In this document: one piece after another, positions 1 to 7,761 of the stretch
How positions within the stretch are numbered: the stretch's first letter is position 1
Layout of the letters: each line of letters begins with the position of its first letter
Source of the DNA: JBAXGW01 sp037139195
GTDB lineage: Bacteria; Bacteroidota; Bacteroidia; Bacteroidales; JAHJDW01
NCBI GenBank assembly: GCA_037139195.1
Contig: JBAXGW010000035.1
Span: 1-44,284, forward strand
Reading direction: 5' to 3'
Length of the DNA stretch: 44,284 nucleotides
Translations under genes and position numbers: made by a program
Notes under the pieces: model-generated
The model's database searches: none
What the model was told of the DNA's origin: nothing
Seen by the model: only the letters and a program-made list of their open reading frames with translations

Positions 1-171
1 TATATTGATAGTCATTTCGAACGAAGTGAGAAATCTTTGAAGATTTTGTTTCTTATGTTTTAATCGGACAATATTGGTCAGAAATATATTTATATTGTAC
101 AAGTAGCTTTTTACCGTAGTAGGTGTATGACCCATTTGATAAAAGCAATTGCTGATTTCTTGAGTTTCCAT
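1..171 (-). CDS. N-terminal fragment of a tyrosine-recombinase-like protein (runs off left edge)
   Basis: An ATG on the minus strand at 171 opens a frame of 57 codons that stays open to the window edge. Residues 1 to about 33 (METQEISNCFYQMG, then TPTTVKSYLYNINIFL) resemble the SAM-like core-binding domain at the start of many Bacteroidetes tyrosine recombinases, where a short helix is followed by a 'T-T-V/I-K-x-Y' helix. The catalytic domain is not in the window. The last codons (below about 46) run through an intergenic-type repeat, so the frame may be a truncated remnant rather than a working integrase. No canonical promoter was found upstream. The family assignment rests on a short stretch and is tentative. 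Confidence 0.4.
   Translation of the reverse strand, partial: METQEISNCFYQMGHTPTTVKSYLYNINIFLTNIVRLKHKKQNLQRFLTSFEMTINI
11..46. repeat. Interspersed intergenic repeat
   Basis: The segment beginning GTCATTTCGAACGAAG and ending in the perfect inverted repeat AAATCTT-TG-AAGATTT (31-46) resembles short repeats scattered between genes in Bacteroidetes genomes. That resemblance is from memory. No second copy is present in this window. It overlaps the end of the recombinase-like frame. Confidence 0.4.
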
Positions 172-628
172 ATTGGTTATTTTATTTAACTTACATTTAA
201 TAGCTAAATAAATAATCAATTTTCTATTTGCAGTAAAATATAATATTTGCGATTTATTACTTGCTTTTTGATATATTAACAATAATAATTGATAAACAAT
301 ATATTAAAAGTAAATGTTTAAATTTATTATTTAAAATAACTGCTTGTAAATCAATATTAAAGAATTGTAGCATATATTCTTTTTGGGGACTGCAAAGGTA
401 TACAATTTATTAAATAGCAAACTATTTGTTAATAATTTCCTGTATATTTCCTTCAAATCATTGATGCAATAGGCTATAGCATGAATTACAATAAACATTT
501 TAGAATTTAAAATATTATTGATAAATAATTGGTTTAATATATGTTCATAATTACCTGTATTAAAGTTTTATAAGTATATTTGCAATGTAATTACAATGTC
601 GTAATTATTTAGCATAGAAAGGAATAAA
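172..628. other. 457-bp AT-rich intergenic region, no gene seen
   Basis: No convincing coding frame occurs on either strand. Just before the next gene there is a -7-like TATATTTG at 575-582 without a clear -33 partner, a small palindrome TGTAATTACA at 586-595, and a purine-rich ribosome-binding stretch AGAAAGGA ending about 6 bases before the ATG at 629. Confidence 0.5.
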
Positions 629-1420
629 ATGGTAGATTCTTTACCTGAAAAACCGATTGTCTCAACAACGCCAAAAAGAGCATACTCGCCCGAGACGGGT
701 CATGCTAAAAATTTGGCTAATTTCGAGGCAATTGTGGCCAATGCAGTCGCGCTTGGTACAATTTACAACCCTGCAAGAGTTGCTCTTAAATTACCAGCAC
801 TGCAAGCAGTTGCCGTTAATGCAAAGAGCGCTTCAAGTGCAGTAAATGCTGCTTTGCCTGCCTACAAAAATGCAGTGTCGGCTCGCAAAGTTGCTTTCGA
901 ACCACTTAACAAGTGTGTTAGCAAAATTCTTAATTTTATGTTAGCGTGCGATACGCCTACACAAGTTGACGACACCATTAAAACTTTAGTACGAAAAATT
1001 CAAGGAAAACGCACTTCGACTAAACTAGACGAAGAAGAATTGAAGGCAAAATCGATACTTAAAGGTGTTAAGGTTACGCAAATATCTGCTTCGCAAATGG
1101 GTTTCGACAACAGATTAGACAACTTTGATAAGCTGGTAAAGCTTATTGCCAGTATTTCACAGTATGTACCTAACGAATCCGATTTAAAAGTAACTTCGTT
1201 AAATCTGATGTATGCCGATTTGAAGGCTAAAAATACGGCTGTGCTTAGTGCTGCAATAGCACTTAAAACATCACGTTTGCTGCGCGATGAAGTATTCTAC
1301 AAACCAATAATTGGCATGGCAGATTTATCAGCCGATGTGAAGTTGTATGTGAAATCGCTCTACGGTTATGCACATCCAATTTACAAGATTTTCTCAAGTA
1401 TTAAACTTAGGGCTGCATAG
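629..1420 (+). CDS. Ala/Lys-rich conserved hypothetical protein
   Basis: This 263-residue protein has no signal peptide or membrane segment and no recognised catalytic motif. It has long alanine- and lysine-rich stretches that look helical. Residues 18-30 (AYSPETGHAKNLA) resemble the opening of a family of 250-290-residue hypothetical proteins I recall from Bacteroidetes, whose function is unknown. The start is supported by AGAAAGGA a few bases upstream. A clear terminator follows, so it is probably monocistronic. Its codons are visibly richer in G and C (GCG, CGC, TCG, GTG) than those of the neighbours, which could mean high expression or recent transfer. It lies between a recombinase-like fragment and a repeat field. 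No function is proposed. Confidence 0.85.
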   Translation: MVDSLPEKPIVSTTPKRAYSPETGHAKNLANFEAIVANAVALGTIYNPARVALKLPALQAVAVNAKSASSAVNAALPAYKNAVSARKVAFEPLNKCVSKILNFMLACDTPTQVDDTIKTLVRKIQGKRTSTKLDEEELKAKSILKGVKVTQISASQMGFDNRLDNFDKLVKLIASISQYVPNESDLKVTSLNLMYADLKAKNTAVLSAAIALKTSRLLRDEVFYKPIIGMADLSADVKLYVKSLYGYAHPIYKIFSSIKLRAA

Positions 1421-1443
1421 AAAATTTTGTATCTAATAACTTA

Positions 1444-1477
1444 AGAGTCGCAATCTCGGAGATGCGGCTCTTTTTTA
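1444..1477 (+). terminator. Rho-independent terminator
   Basis: AGAGTCGCA (1444-1452) pairs with TGCGGCTCT (1463-1471) with one G-T wobble, followed directly by a T run. It lies 23 bp after the stop codon of the gene at 629-1420. Confidence 0.9.
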
Positions 1478-1529
1478 TTTTACAAAATGGATATGCTTTT
1501 AAAACACAAAAGCAAGCATATTAAAGAAG

Positions 1530-1718
1530 AAAACAGGCATTGTAAAGTTGGAAATAGGCATTGTAAAATATGAAACAGACATTGTAAAATGTGAAACAGG
1601 CTTTGTAAAATGTGAAACAGGCATTGTAAATTTGGAAGTAGACACTGTAAAATATGAAATAGGCATTGTAAAGTTGGAAATAGACAATGTAAAATAGGAA
1701 ACTGTCTTTGTTACAGAT
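1530..1718. repeat. Tandem array of nine 21-bp units
   Basis: Successive units begin at 1530, 1551, 1572, 1593, 1614, 1635, 1656, 1677 and 1698, each close to GAAACAGGCATTGTAAAATAT. The central TTGTAAA core is the best conserved part, and the last unit is degenerate. There are no unique spacers, so this is a minisatellite and not a CRISPR array. Because 21 is a multiple of three, a 62-codon frame with a seven-residue repeat stays open on the minus strand, but there is no sign that it is translated. Confidence 0.9.
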
Positions 1719-1966
1719 TATATTCTTTATGTTTTCGAAAATACTGTAATTGTAAAATATAATACTCCAATAAGTGTAAGAAATACTGTTTTCGTTTTAA
1801 GAAATAGTGCAAGAGGGAATATAGAGCGTCTTCTAGTAAAACTGAAGACTGTCTTCGTTGCTGATTATACTCTTTTAGTTTTCGAAAATACAGTCTGCGT
1901 AAGATATAATACTGCTACCGTTTTGAAAAATAACCGAAGAGGAAATTATAATAATGTGTCGTTTTA
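1701..1966. repeat. Degenerate long direct repeat with 21-bp periodicity
   Basis: 1701-1766 matches 1848-1913 at 54 of 66 positions, with start-to-start distance 147, which is 7 x 21. Between and after the copies the sequence can still be cut into 21-bp steps beginning TACT or TAGT (1742, 1763, 1784, 1805). The first copy carries one extra 21-bp step relative to the second (about 1763-1783). The remaining stretch to the arfB stop at 2052 holds no gene that I can see. Confidence 0.7.
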
Positions 1967-2051
1967 AACATAAGACTAAAACTTTAAAACACAGAATAGT
2001 TTTATAATAAAGAGCCATTTTGAGGCACAAATAAATTACTGAGACAAGATT

Positions 2052-2471
2052 TTAATAATCAATCTTTTTTCTCGACTCTTTAGTTTTACTATGAATCTTT
2101 TTAGAATCTAAACGTTTTGTTATTGACGACTTGGAAGGTTTACTTGCTCTGCGAATTTTGTTAATTATCAGTGCTTTAGCAATTATTTCATAAAAACGTT
2201 CAATGGCTATTTCTTTGTTTCCCGATTGGCTTCTGCTTTCTTGTACAATAATTTGCAAATAACCTTCATCAGTAATGCGTGATTTAAGACGCAATGAAAT
2301 TAATATTTTTTCATTTTCTGTTAATAATTCAGAATTGCTTACATGAAAACGAAGTTCTACTTTAGTTTCGGTTTTATTTATATGCTGTCCGCCGGCTCCG
2401 CTGCTGCGCGAAGTAAGAAAAATAAATTCTCTTTCAAAACCACGTTCCGAAATTGGCGCTAAATTGTTCAT
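2052..2471 (-). CDS. arfB: Peptidyl-tRNA hydrolase ArfB (ribosome rescue)
   Basis: ArfB (YaeJ) enters ribosomes stalled without a stop codon and hydrolyses the peptidyl-tRNA ester. The release-factor catalytic motif GGQ is at residues 27-29 within RSSGAGGQHINKTETKVEL, as expected for the family, which has GGQ close to the N-terminus. The protein ends in a basic tail (KTKESRKKID), the part that in ArfB occupies the empty mRNA channel. At 139 residues it has the usual length and lacks the stop-codon-reading domain of RF1 and RF2. The start ATG at 2471 is only four bases from a canonical promoter -7 box, so the transcript may have almost no leader. It diverges from the aspartase-like gene. Confidence 0.93.
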   Translation of the reverse strand: MNNLAPISERGFEREFIFLTSRSSGAGGQHINKTETKVELRFHVSNSELLTENEKILISLRLKSRITDEGYLQIIVQESRSQSGNKEIAIERFYEIIAKALIINKIRRASKPSKSSITKRLDSKKIHSKTKESRKKIDY

Positions 2472-2475
2472 TAGG

Positions 2476-2506
2476 CAAATTTAAACATTTTGATTTTAAC
2501 CGCAAA
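2476..2506 (-). promoter_or_regulatory. Promoter of arfB, overlapping the aspA promoter
   Basis: On the minus strand TTTG (2506-2503), a 19-bp spacer and TAAATTTG (2483-2476) match the Bacteroidetes sigma consensus TTTG-N19-TAnnTTTG exactly. The arfB ATG begins four bases after the -7 box. Confidence 0.7.
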
Positions 2507-2519
2507 AAGATTAATTTTG
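2489..2519 (+). promoter_or_regulatory. Promoter of the aspartase-like gene
   Basis: TTTG at 2489-2492, a 19-bp spacer and TAATTTTG at 2512-2519 match the Bacteroidetes promoter consensus. It shares 18 bp with the oppositely oriented arfB promoter, so polymerase probably cannot occupy both at once. The leader to the ATG at 2577 would be about 50 nt. Confidence 0.65.
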
Positions 2520-2576
2520 ATATTTAAGAAATTACAGAATATGTGATTCTGAGTTTTTTTTATTTTAATCAAAAGT

Positions 2577-4016
2577 ATGCAATATAGAATCGAAAAAGAC
2601 CACGTTGGTGATGTGAAAGTGCCATCTACTGCATTGTATGGAATACATTCGCAAAGAGCAAAAGAAAATTTCCCCGATGAAAATAGATTTCATAAAGAGT
2701 GGTATCAGTCAATGGGCTTGGTGAAAAAAGCATGTTACCTTACTTATGCTCAGTTTGTCGAAGCAGTGCATACAAAGTACCCCAATTTTAAAGACCGAAT
2801 GATTGAAAAGTCAATAATCGATTCTTTATTAAATGCTTCTGATGAAATAATTGAAGGAAAACATTTTGATAGTTTTATTGTTCCAGCAATATCAGGAGGA
2901 GCTGGGACAAGTATAAATATGAATATCAATGAGATAATTGCGAATTTGGCATTAATAAAAAGCAATCATAAAGCTGGCGAATACCAATTTATTGATCCTA
3001 TTGAACATGCAAATATATTTCAATCAACCAACGATGTGGTTCCAACTGCTTTGAAAGTAGCATTGATGTTTTTATTTAAAGAGTTAGAAACAGCAATTAA
3101 TAATCTGCGACTAAAAATTGAGGAAATAGAAAAGCTACATCGCAATGATTTACGCATAGCATATACTCAAATGCAAGAAGCGGTTCCAACTTCATTTGGC
3201 AATTTGTTTAGCTCGTATAATGATGCTCTTTCACGTGATTGGTGGCGAGTATCAAAATGCTTCGAACGCATTAAAGTGGTAAATTTGGGTGGTAGTGCTG
3301 TTGGCACTGGAATAACCGCTCCTCGCTTTTTTATAATGGAAGTTGTTCAGCAATTGCAGCAATTGATAAACATGCCAGTAACTAGAAGCGAAAATCTTTC
3401 TGATACTACTAGTAATTTAGATGTTTTTGTTGAAGTGCACGCAATATTAAAATCACATGCTGTTAATTTAGAAAAAATGGTAAGTGATATTCGTTTGTTA
3501 GCTTCCGATTTTTCAAACCCACCATTGTTGCATTTACCTCAAAAACAAGTAGGCAGTTCGATAATGCCAGGTAAAATTAATCCGGTTATACCCGAGTTTG
3601 TTATCAGTGCATCTCATAGGGTTTATGCTAATGATAGTGTAATTACATCATTGTCGGCTCAGGGCTGCTTGGAGTTAAATGCTTACATGCCTATCATCGG
3701 ACATTCTTTAATTGAAAGCATAAAATTAATGATTAAATCGTGCCAAACATTAACATTAAATTTATTTGCAGGTATGCATTTAAATCCCGAAATAGCTAAG
3801 GAAAAACTATATAAAAGCCCATCTATTACTACGGCTTTAATTCCATATATAGGTTATAATAAATCGGGAGAGTTAGCTTCTTACATGAAAAAGCATTTAG
3901 TTGATATTTTTGAAGCCAATGTAAAATTGAATATTATAGATTCAAAGGTATTAGAAAAAGCAATTTCGCCCGATAACTTATTGAAGCTGGGATATTCATT
4001 ATCGGACTTAACATAA
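2577..4016 (+). CDS. aspA: Aspartate ammonia-lyase-like protein (fumarase/aspartase superfamily)
   Basis: Aspartase interconverts L-aspartate with fumarate and ammonia in the cytoplasm. The superfamily signature GSSIMPGKINPV begins at residue 326, with the catalytic Ser loop. GGAGTSINMNINEIIAN near residue 110 has the aspartase form (GTS) rather than the fumarase form (GTQ), and QSTND and TQMQEA are the other substrate-site segments. NLGGSAVGTGI matches the aspartase NLGGTAIGTGI. At 479 residues the length is normal. Some stretches are divergent: DTTSNLDVFVEV stands where typical aspartases have EATQDTDAFVEV. A related lyase activity is therefore possible, but aspartase is the best call. It has its own promoter, which overlaps that of arfB, and a terminator shared with the convergent mutase gene. 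Confidence 0.82.
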   Translation: MQYRIEKDHVGDVKVPSTALYGIHSQRAKENFPDENRFHKEWYQSMGLVKKACYLTYAQFVEAVHTKYPNFKDRMIEKSIIDSLLNASDEIIEGKHFDSFIVPAISGGAGTSINMNINEIIANLALIKSNHKAGEYQFIDPIEHANIFQSTNDVVPTALKVALMFLFKELETAINNLRLKIEEIEKLHRNDLRIAYTQMQEAVPTSFGNLFSSYNDALSRDWWRVSKCFERIKVVNLGGSAVGTGITAPRFFIMEVVQQLQQLINMPVTRSENLSDTTSNLDVFVEVHAILKSHAVNLEKMVSDIRLLASDFSNPPLLHLPQKQVGSSIMPGKINPVIPEFVISASHRVYANDSVITSLSAQGCLELNAYMPIIGHSLIESIKLMIKSCQTLTLNLFAGMHLNPEIAKEKLYKSPSITTALIPYIGYNKSGELASYMKKHLVDIFEANVKLNIIDSKVLEKAISPDNLLKLGYSLSDLT

Positions 4017-4050
4017 AAAAAAGTCAGCTTTAAGGGCTGACTTTTTTTTT
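4015..4050. terminator. Bidirectional terminator between aspA and the phosphomutase gene
   Basis: AAGTCAGC (4021-4028) pairs perfectly with GCTGACTT (4036-4043), flanked by an A run on the left and a T run on the right, so it can act for both convergent genes. Confidence 0.92.
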
Positions 4051-5789
4051 TATCGTAATTTCAATTCTTCTATAATAGTATTTATTTTATCATCTAATTT
4101 TTGTGTAACAGCATCGAAATCATTGGGCGATGTTAATTCTGCTTTTACTCCAAAATAAAATTTAATTTTAGGTTCGGTACCAGATGGACGAATGCTTGTT
4201 ACAGTTCCATCTTCAGTATAAAATTGAAGCACATTCGACTTGGGTTGTGAAATTGCATTTACTATATTGTTTTTTACATCGAATTCAGTTTGATTTTGGT
4301 AATCACATATTTTCGAAATCATACTGTTGTTCAGCATTTTAGGCGGGAATTGTCTGAAATCTTTCATCATTTGTTGAATTTCATCAGCTCCAGTTTTTCC
4401 CTTTTTTGTTATCGACAATAATGACTCGCGGTAATAACCAAATTTCATATACATCTGAATCAAATTATCATAAACCGATAAGTTTTGGTCTTTTGCCCAA
4501 GCTGTCATTTCTGCAATAATTGCACATGCGCTTACTGCATCTTTATCGCGAACAAAATCGCTGATTAAATAGCCATAACTTTCTTCGCCACCACCAATAA
4601 ATTGCATTTTACCTTCTTGCTCTCTTATAATCTGTGCAATAAATTTAAAACCAGTCAATACATTAAAGCTTTTTACATTAAAGCCGTCGGCAATTGTTTT
4701 TACAAGTTCTGATGTAACAATGGTTTTAATGATAAATTCTTTTCCTTTAAGTAAATTCTTTTCGCTCCAACGAGTTAAAAGGTAATTTGTTATCAAAGCA
4801 CAAGTTTGATTTCCATTTAGTAAAATAAATTCCCCCTTGTTGTCTTTTATTGCAACCCCAACTCGGTCGGCATCTGGGTCAGTTGCTAAAACTATGTCCG
4901 CATCTATTTCTTTTGCCTTAATTAATGCTAGATTAAGTGCTGCACTTTCTTCTGGATTTGGCGATTTCACAGTTGGGAAATTGCCATCAGCTTCCATTTG
5001 TTCTGTAATTAGGTTTATATTGGTAAAGCCCATTTTAGTCAAACAAGTTGGAACTAATTCGCGTCCAGTACCGTGAATTGGTGTATATACTATTTTAAGA
5101 TTATGTTGGTTTTTAATTGCCTCTGGAGTTAAGCTTAATTGACAAACTTTTTCTAAATAAAGTTCATCAATGTCTTTCCCAATCATTGTAATTAGTTCCG
5201 ATTTCTTGTTCATTTTCACATCGTCAATCGATGAAATCTTCTGAACTTCGGCAATTACATTCACGTCATGCGGAGCAATTAGCTGAGCTCCATCATTCCA
5301 ATATGCTTTAAATCCGTTGTATTCTTTAGGATTGTGCGATGCGGTAATTACTATTCCGCTTTGGCAATTTAAATGACGAATTGCAAATGACAATTCGGGT
5401 GTAGGTCGTAAATTTTCAAACAAATAAACATAAATATCATTTGCGCTTAAAACCGCGGCTGCAATTTCTGAAAAGTATTTGCTATTATTTCGGCAATCAT
5501 AAGCTATTGCCATTTTTATTTGTTGAGAAGGAAAGCTGATTTTTAGATAATTTGCTAATCCTTGTGTTGCCATTCCAACCGTATATTTATTCATTCTGTT
5601 GCTTCCAACACCCATAATTCCACGCAAACCGCCAGTGCCAAATTCTAAATCCTGGTAAAAAGAATCAATCAATTCTGTTTTGTCAGAACTGTCAATCATT
5701 TTTTGAACAGCAAGCTTTGTTTCTTGGTCGTAATTACCATTTAACCAAATTTGTGCTTTTTTATTTACTAATTCTTCAATATTATTCAT
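4050..5789 (-). CDS. Phosphoglucomutase/phosphomannomutase family protein
   Basis: Enzymes of this alpha-D-phosphohexomutase family move phosphate between C1 and C6 of glucose or mannose, supplying sugar-1-phosphates for nucleotide sugars. The four expected active-site elements are present: the phosphoserine loop TASHNPKEYNGFK with Ser151, the metal loop DPDADRVG, the sugar-binding GGGEESYG, and the phosphate-binding RPSGTEPKIKF near the C-terminus. The length of 579 residues fits the PGM2/PgcA-like branch rather than the shorter GlmM or AlgC types. It is the last gene of a tight minus-strand operon after uxs and rfbD, with an 11-bp gap to rfbD, which suggests a role in polysaccharide precursor supply. 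The preferred sugar cannot be read from the sequence. Confidence 0.9.
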   Translation of the reverse strand: MNNIEELVNKKAQIWLNGNYDQETKLAVQKMIDSSDKTELIDSFYQDLEFGTGGLRGIMGVGSNRMNKYTVGMATQGLANYLKISFPSQQIKMAIAYDCRNNSKYFSEIAAAVLSANDIYVYLFENLRPTPELSFAIRHLNCQSGIVITASHNPKEYNGFKAYWNDGAQLIAPHDVNVIAEVQKISSIDDVKMNKKSELITMIGKDIDELYLEKVCQLSLTPEAIKNQHNLKIVYTPIHGTGRELVPTCLTKMGFTNINLITEQMEADGNFPTVKSPNPEESAALNLALIKAKEIDADIVLATDPDADRVGVAIKDNKGEFILLNGNQTCALITNYLLTRWSEKNLLKGKEFIIKTIVTSELVKTIADGFNVKSFNVLTGFKFIAQIIREQEGKMQFIGGGEESYGYLISDFVRDKDAVSACAIIAEMTAWAKDQNLSVYDNLIQMYMKFGYYRESLLSITKKGKTGADEIQQMMKDFRQFPPKMLNNSMISKICDYQNQTEFDVKNNIVNAISQPKSNVLQFYTEDGTVTSIRPSGTEPKIKFYFGVKAELTSPNDFDAVTQKLDDKINTIIEELKLR

Positions 5790-5800
5790 GTTAGTGGCTT

Positions 5801-6670
5801 TTATTGATTGTTAGACAATATGGTGATTGCTTTTTTCAAACTATCTCTCCAATAAGGAATTTCTAAACTATATGTTTCTTTAATTTTTGCTTTATTTAAA
5901 ATGCTATAAGCTGGTCTTTTAGCTGGTGTTGGGTATTGATAAGTTTCAATTGGATTGATTTGGCAATTGATATTTGCAATTTCAACAATGCTTTTAGCAA
6001 AATCGAACCAACTAATTGCACCTTCATTAGAAAAATGAAAAATTTCGGCACAACTATTTGATTTGTAGTTTTCTATTACTTTGAAAATTGCAGCTGCCAA
6101 ATCAGCAGCATAAGTGGGAGTGCCAACTTGATCGAATAAAACACCTAATTGTTCTCTTTCTTTTGCAAGACGCATAATCGTTTTAACAAAATTATTCCCA
6201 TGAGTAGAGTAGAGCCAAGAGGTGCGAATTATAGCTGAATCAATTTTCGAGTCAATGATTAATTTTTCGCCTTCTAGTTTTGTAACTGCATAAACTCCTA
6301 TCGGATTTGTTTGGTCGCTTTCTTTATAGGGAATGTGCGAATTTCCATCGAATACATAATCGGTAGAAACATGAATTAATTTGCAATTATATTTTTTGCA
6401 AATATCAACCAAGTTTTCTACAGCTGTAACATTAACCAAATTTGCATTTTCAATATCGGTTTCCGCTTTGTCAACAGCTGTATAAGCAGCAGAATTAATA
6501 ATAAAATCAATATTGTTGGATTTGAAAAAATCTTCAAGTTGATTGATTTTTGTTATATCCAAATCATCAACATCAGTAAAATGACAATTAAATTTTTTGT
6601 ATTCACTAGATAATTGACGAAGTTCAAAGCCTAGCTGCCCATTTGAGCCAGTAATCAATATATTAAGCAT
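5801..6670 (-). CDS. rfbD: dTDP-4-dehydrorhamnose reductase
   Basis: RfbD (RmlD) uses NAD(P)H to reduce dTDP-4-keto-L-rhamnose to dTDP-L-rhamnose, the last step of rhamnose activation. It is an extended SDR protein of 289 residues. The nucleotide-binding GSNGQLG is at residues 8-14, STDYVFDG at 102-109, and the catalytic Tyr127 and Lys131 lie in YAVTK, all in RmlD-like context. The ATG begins one base after the stop of the uxs gene (TAA-A-ATG), so the two are almost certainly translated from one mRNA. The other rhamnose genes (rfbA, B, C) are not in the window. Confidence 0.9.
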   Translation of the reverse strand: MLNILITGSNGQLGFELRQLSSEYKKFNCHFTDVDDLDITKINQLEDFFKSNNIDFIINSAAYTAVDKAETDIENANLVNVTAVENLVDICKKYNCKLIHVSTDYVFDGNSHIPYKESDQTNPIGVYAVTKLEGEKLIIDSKIDSAIIRTSWLYSTHGNNFVKTIMRLAKEREQLGVLFDQVGTPTYAADLAAAIFKVIENYKSNSCAEIFHFSNEGAISWFDFAKSIVEIANINCQINPIETYQYPTPAKRPAYSILNKAKIKETYSLEIPYWRDSLKKAITILSNNQ

Positions 6671-6671
6671 T

Positions 6672-7616
6672 TTATTTTTGTTCTTTAAGTAATTGGTCGA
6701 AATATTTTATGGTATGAGTTAATCCTTCACGAAGTTGAATTTTAGGTTCCCATTTCAGTATTTCTTTCGCTTTTGTAATATCTGGTTGTCTTTGCATTGG
6801 GTCGTCTTGAGGAAGCGGCATGTGAATGATTTTTGATTTTGAATTTGTTAATTCAATAACCAAATTTGCAAGTTCAAGCATTGTAAATTCGTTTGGGTTT
6901 CCAACATTTATTGGACCTGTAACTTCTCTAGGAGAGTTCATCAATCGAATCATTCCTTCAATCAAATCGTCTCTATAACAGAAACTTCTAGTTTGATTTC
7001 CATCACCATAAATGGTAATATCTTCATTTTGCAATGCTTGAACAATGAAATTAGAAACAACTCTGCCGTCATTAGGGTGCATTCTAGGTCCATAAGTGTT
7101 GAAAATACGTATTAATTTAATCGCAACATCATTTTGATTATGGTAATTCACAAATAGTGATTCAGCACAGCGTTTACCTTCATCGTAGCAACTTCTTGGC
7201 CCAATTGGATTTACATGACCCCAATAATCTTCCTTTTGAGGATGAACAAGTGGATCACCGTAAACTTCGCTTGTAGAAGCCTGAAGAACAGTTGCCTTTA
7301 TGCGTTTTGCTAATCCTAAAACATTGATAGCACCCATTACTGAAGTTTTTATTGTCTTAATAGCATTATATTGGTAATGAATAGGAGATGCAGGGCAAGC
7401 TAAATTATAAATTTGATCTACTTCAAAGAAAAATGGAGTAGTAATATCATGTCTAACTAATTCAAAATAAGGATTGTCGAGAAGATGAATAATATTTTTT
7501 TTCTGTCCAGTAAAATAATTGTCTAAACAAACAACTTCATTTCCTTCGTTAAGTAAGCGTTCGCATAAATGAGAACCAAGAAAGCCAGCTCCACCTGTAA
7601 CTAATATTTTTTTCAT
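6672..7616 (-). CDS. uxs: UDP-glucuronate decarboxylase (UDP-xylose synthase)
   Basis: UXS decarboxylates UDP-glucuronate to UDP-xylose. The extended SDR fold is clear: GGAGFLGSH near the start, the catalytic TSEVYGD (115-121), and Tyr144 with Lys148 in SCYDEGKR, a form typical of UXS. RIFNTYGPRMHPNDGRVVSN is another family hallmark, including the Arg that contacts the carboxylate. At 314 residues it has the single-domain soluble length. Its substrate is made by Ugd, encoded just upstream on the same strand. It is the first gene of a uxs-rfbD-mutase operon with its own promoter at 7639-7670. Confidence 0.93.
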   Translation of the reverse strand: MKKILVTGGAGFLGSHLCERLLNEGNEVVCLDNYFTGQKKNIIHLLDNPYFELVRHDITTPFFFEVDQIYNLACPASPIHYQYNAIKTIKTSVMGAINVLGLAKRIKATVLQASTSEVYGDPLVHPQKEDYWGHVNPIGPRSCYDEGKRCAESLFVNYHNQNDVAIKLIRIFNTYGPRMHPNDGRVVSNFIVQALQNEDITIYGDGNQTRSFCYRDDLIEGMIRLMNSPREVTGPINVGNPNEFTMLELANLVIELTNSKSKIIHMPLPQDDPMQRQPDITKAKEILKWEPKIQLREGLTHTIKYFDQLLKEQK

Positions 7617-7638
7617 GTTTATATAGTTGATTTTAATA

Positions 7639-7670
7639 CAAACCTACGTTAAATTTCTGAAATTGACAAA
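7639..7670 (-). promoter_or_regulatory. Promoter of the uxs-rfbD-mutase operon
   Basis: Minus-strand TTTG (7670-7667), a 20-bp spacer and TAGGTTTG (7646-7639) fit the Bacteroidetes consensus. The leader to the ATG at 7616 is about 20 nt. Confidence 0.65.
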
Positions 7671-7700
7671 TTAATTGGTCTAATTCAAAGATGGATCTTC

Positions 7701-7743
7701 TGTATAAAAACAAAGAAAGCAGCAAATAACTGCTGCTTTCTTT
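7701..7743 (-). terminator. Terminator downstream of ugd
   Basis: AAAGAAAGCAGCA (7712-7724) and TGCTGCTTTCTTT (7731-7743) form a perfect 13-bp stem with a 6-base loop. On the minus strand it is followed by a short T-rich tail. It separates ugd from uxs transcription. Confidence 0.85.
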
Positions 7744-7761
7744 AATGCAATAAAAACTTTT

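Noticed and set aside
1499..1687. 62-codon minus-strand frame with a seven-residue repeat (FTMPISN-like)
   Set aside because: It is the by-product of a 21-bp tandem repeat, has no ribosome-binding site or promoter, and ends with the array.
1530..1718. Possible CRISPR array
   Set aside because: Units are directly adjacent with no unique spacers, and no cas genes are present.
2577..4016. Class II fumarase
   Set aside because: The substrate-site segment reads GGAGTS and TQMQ as in aspartases, not GSGTQT and TH as in fumarases.
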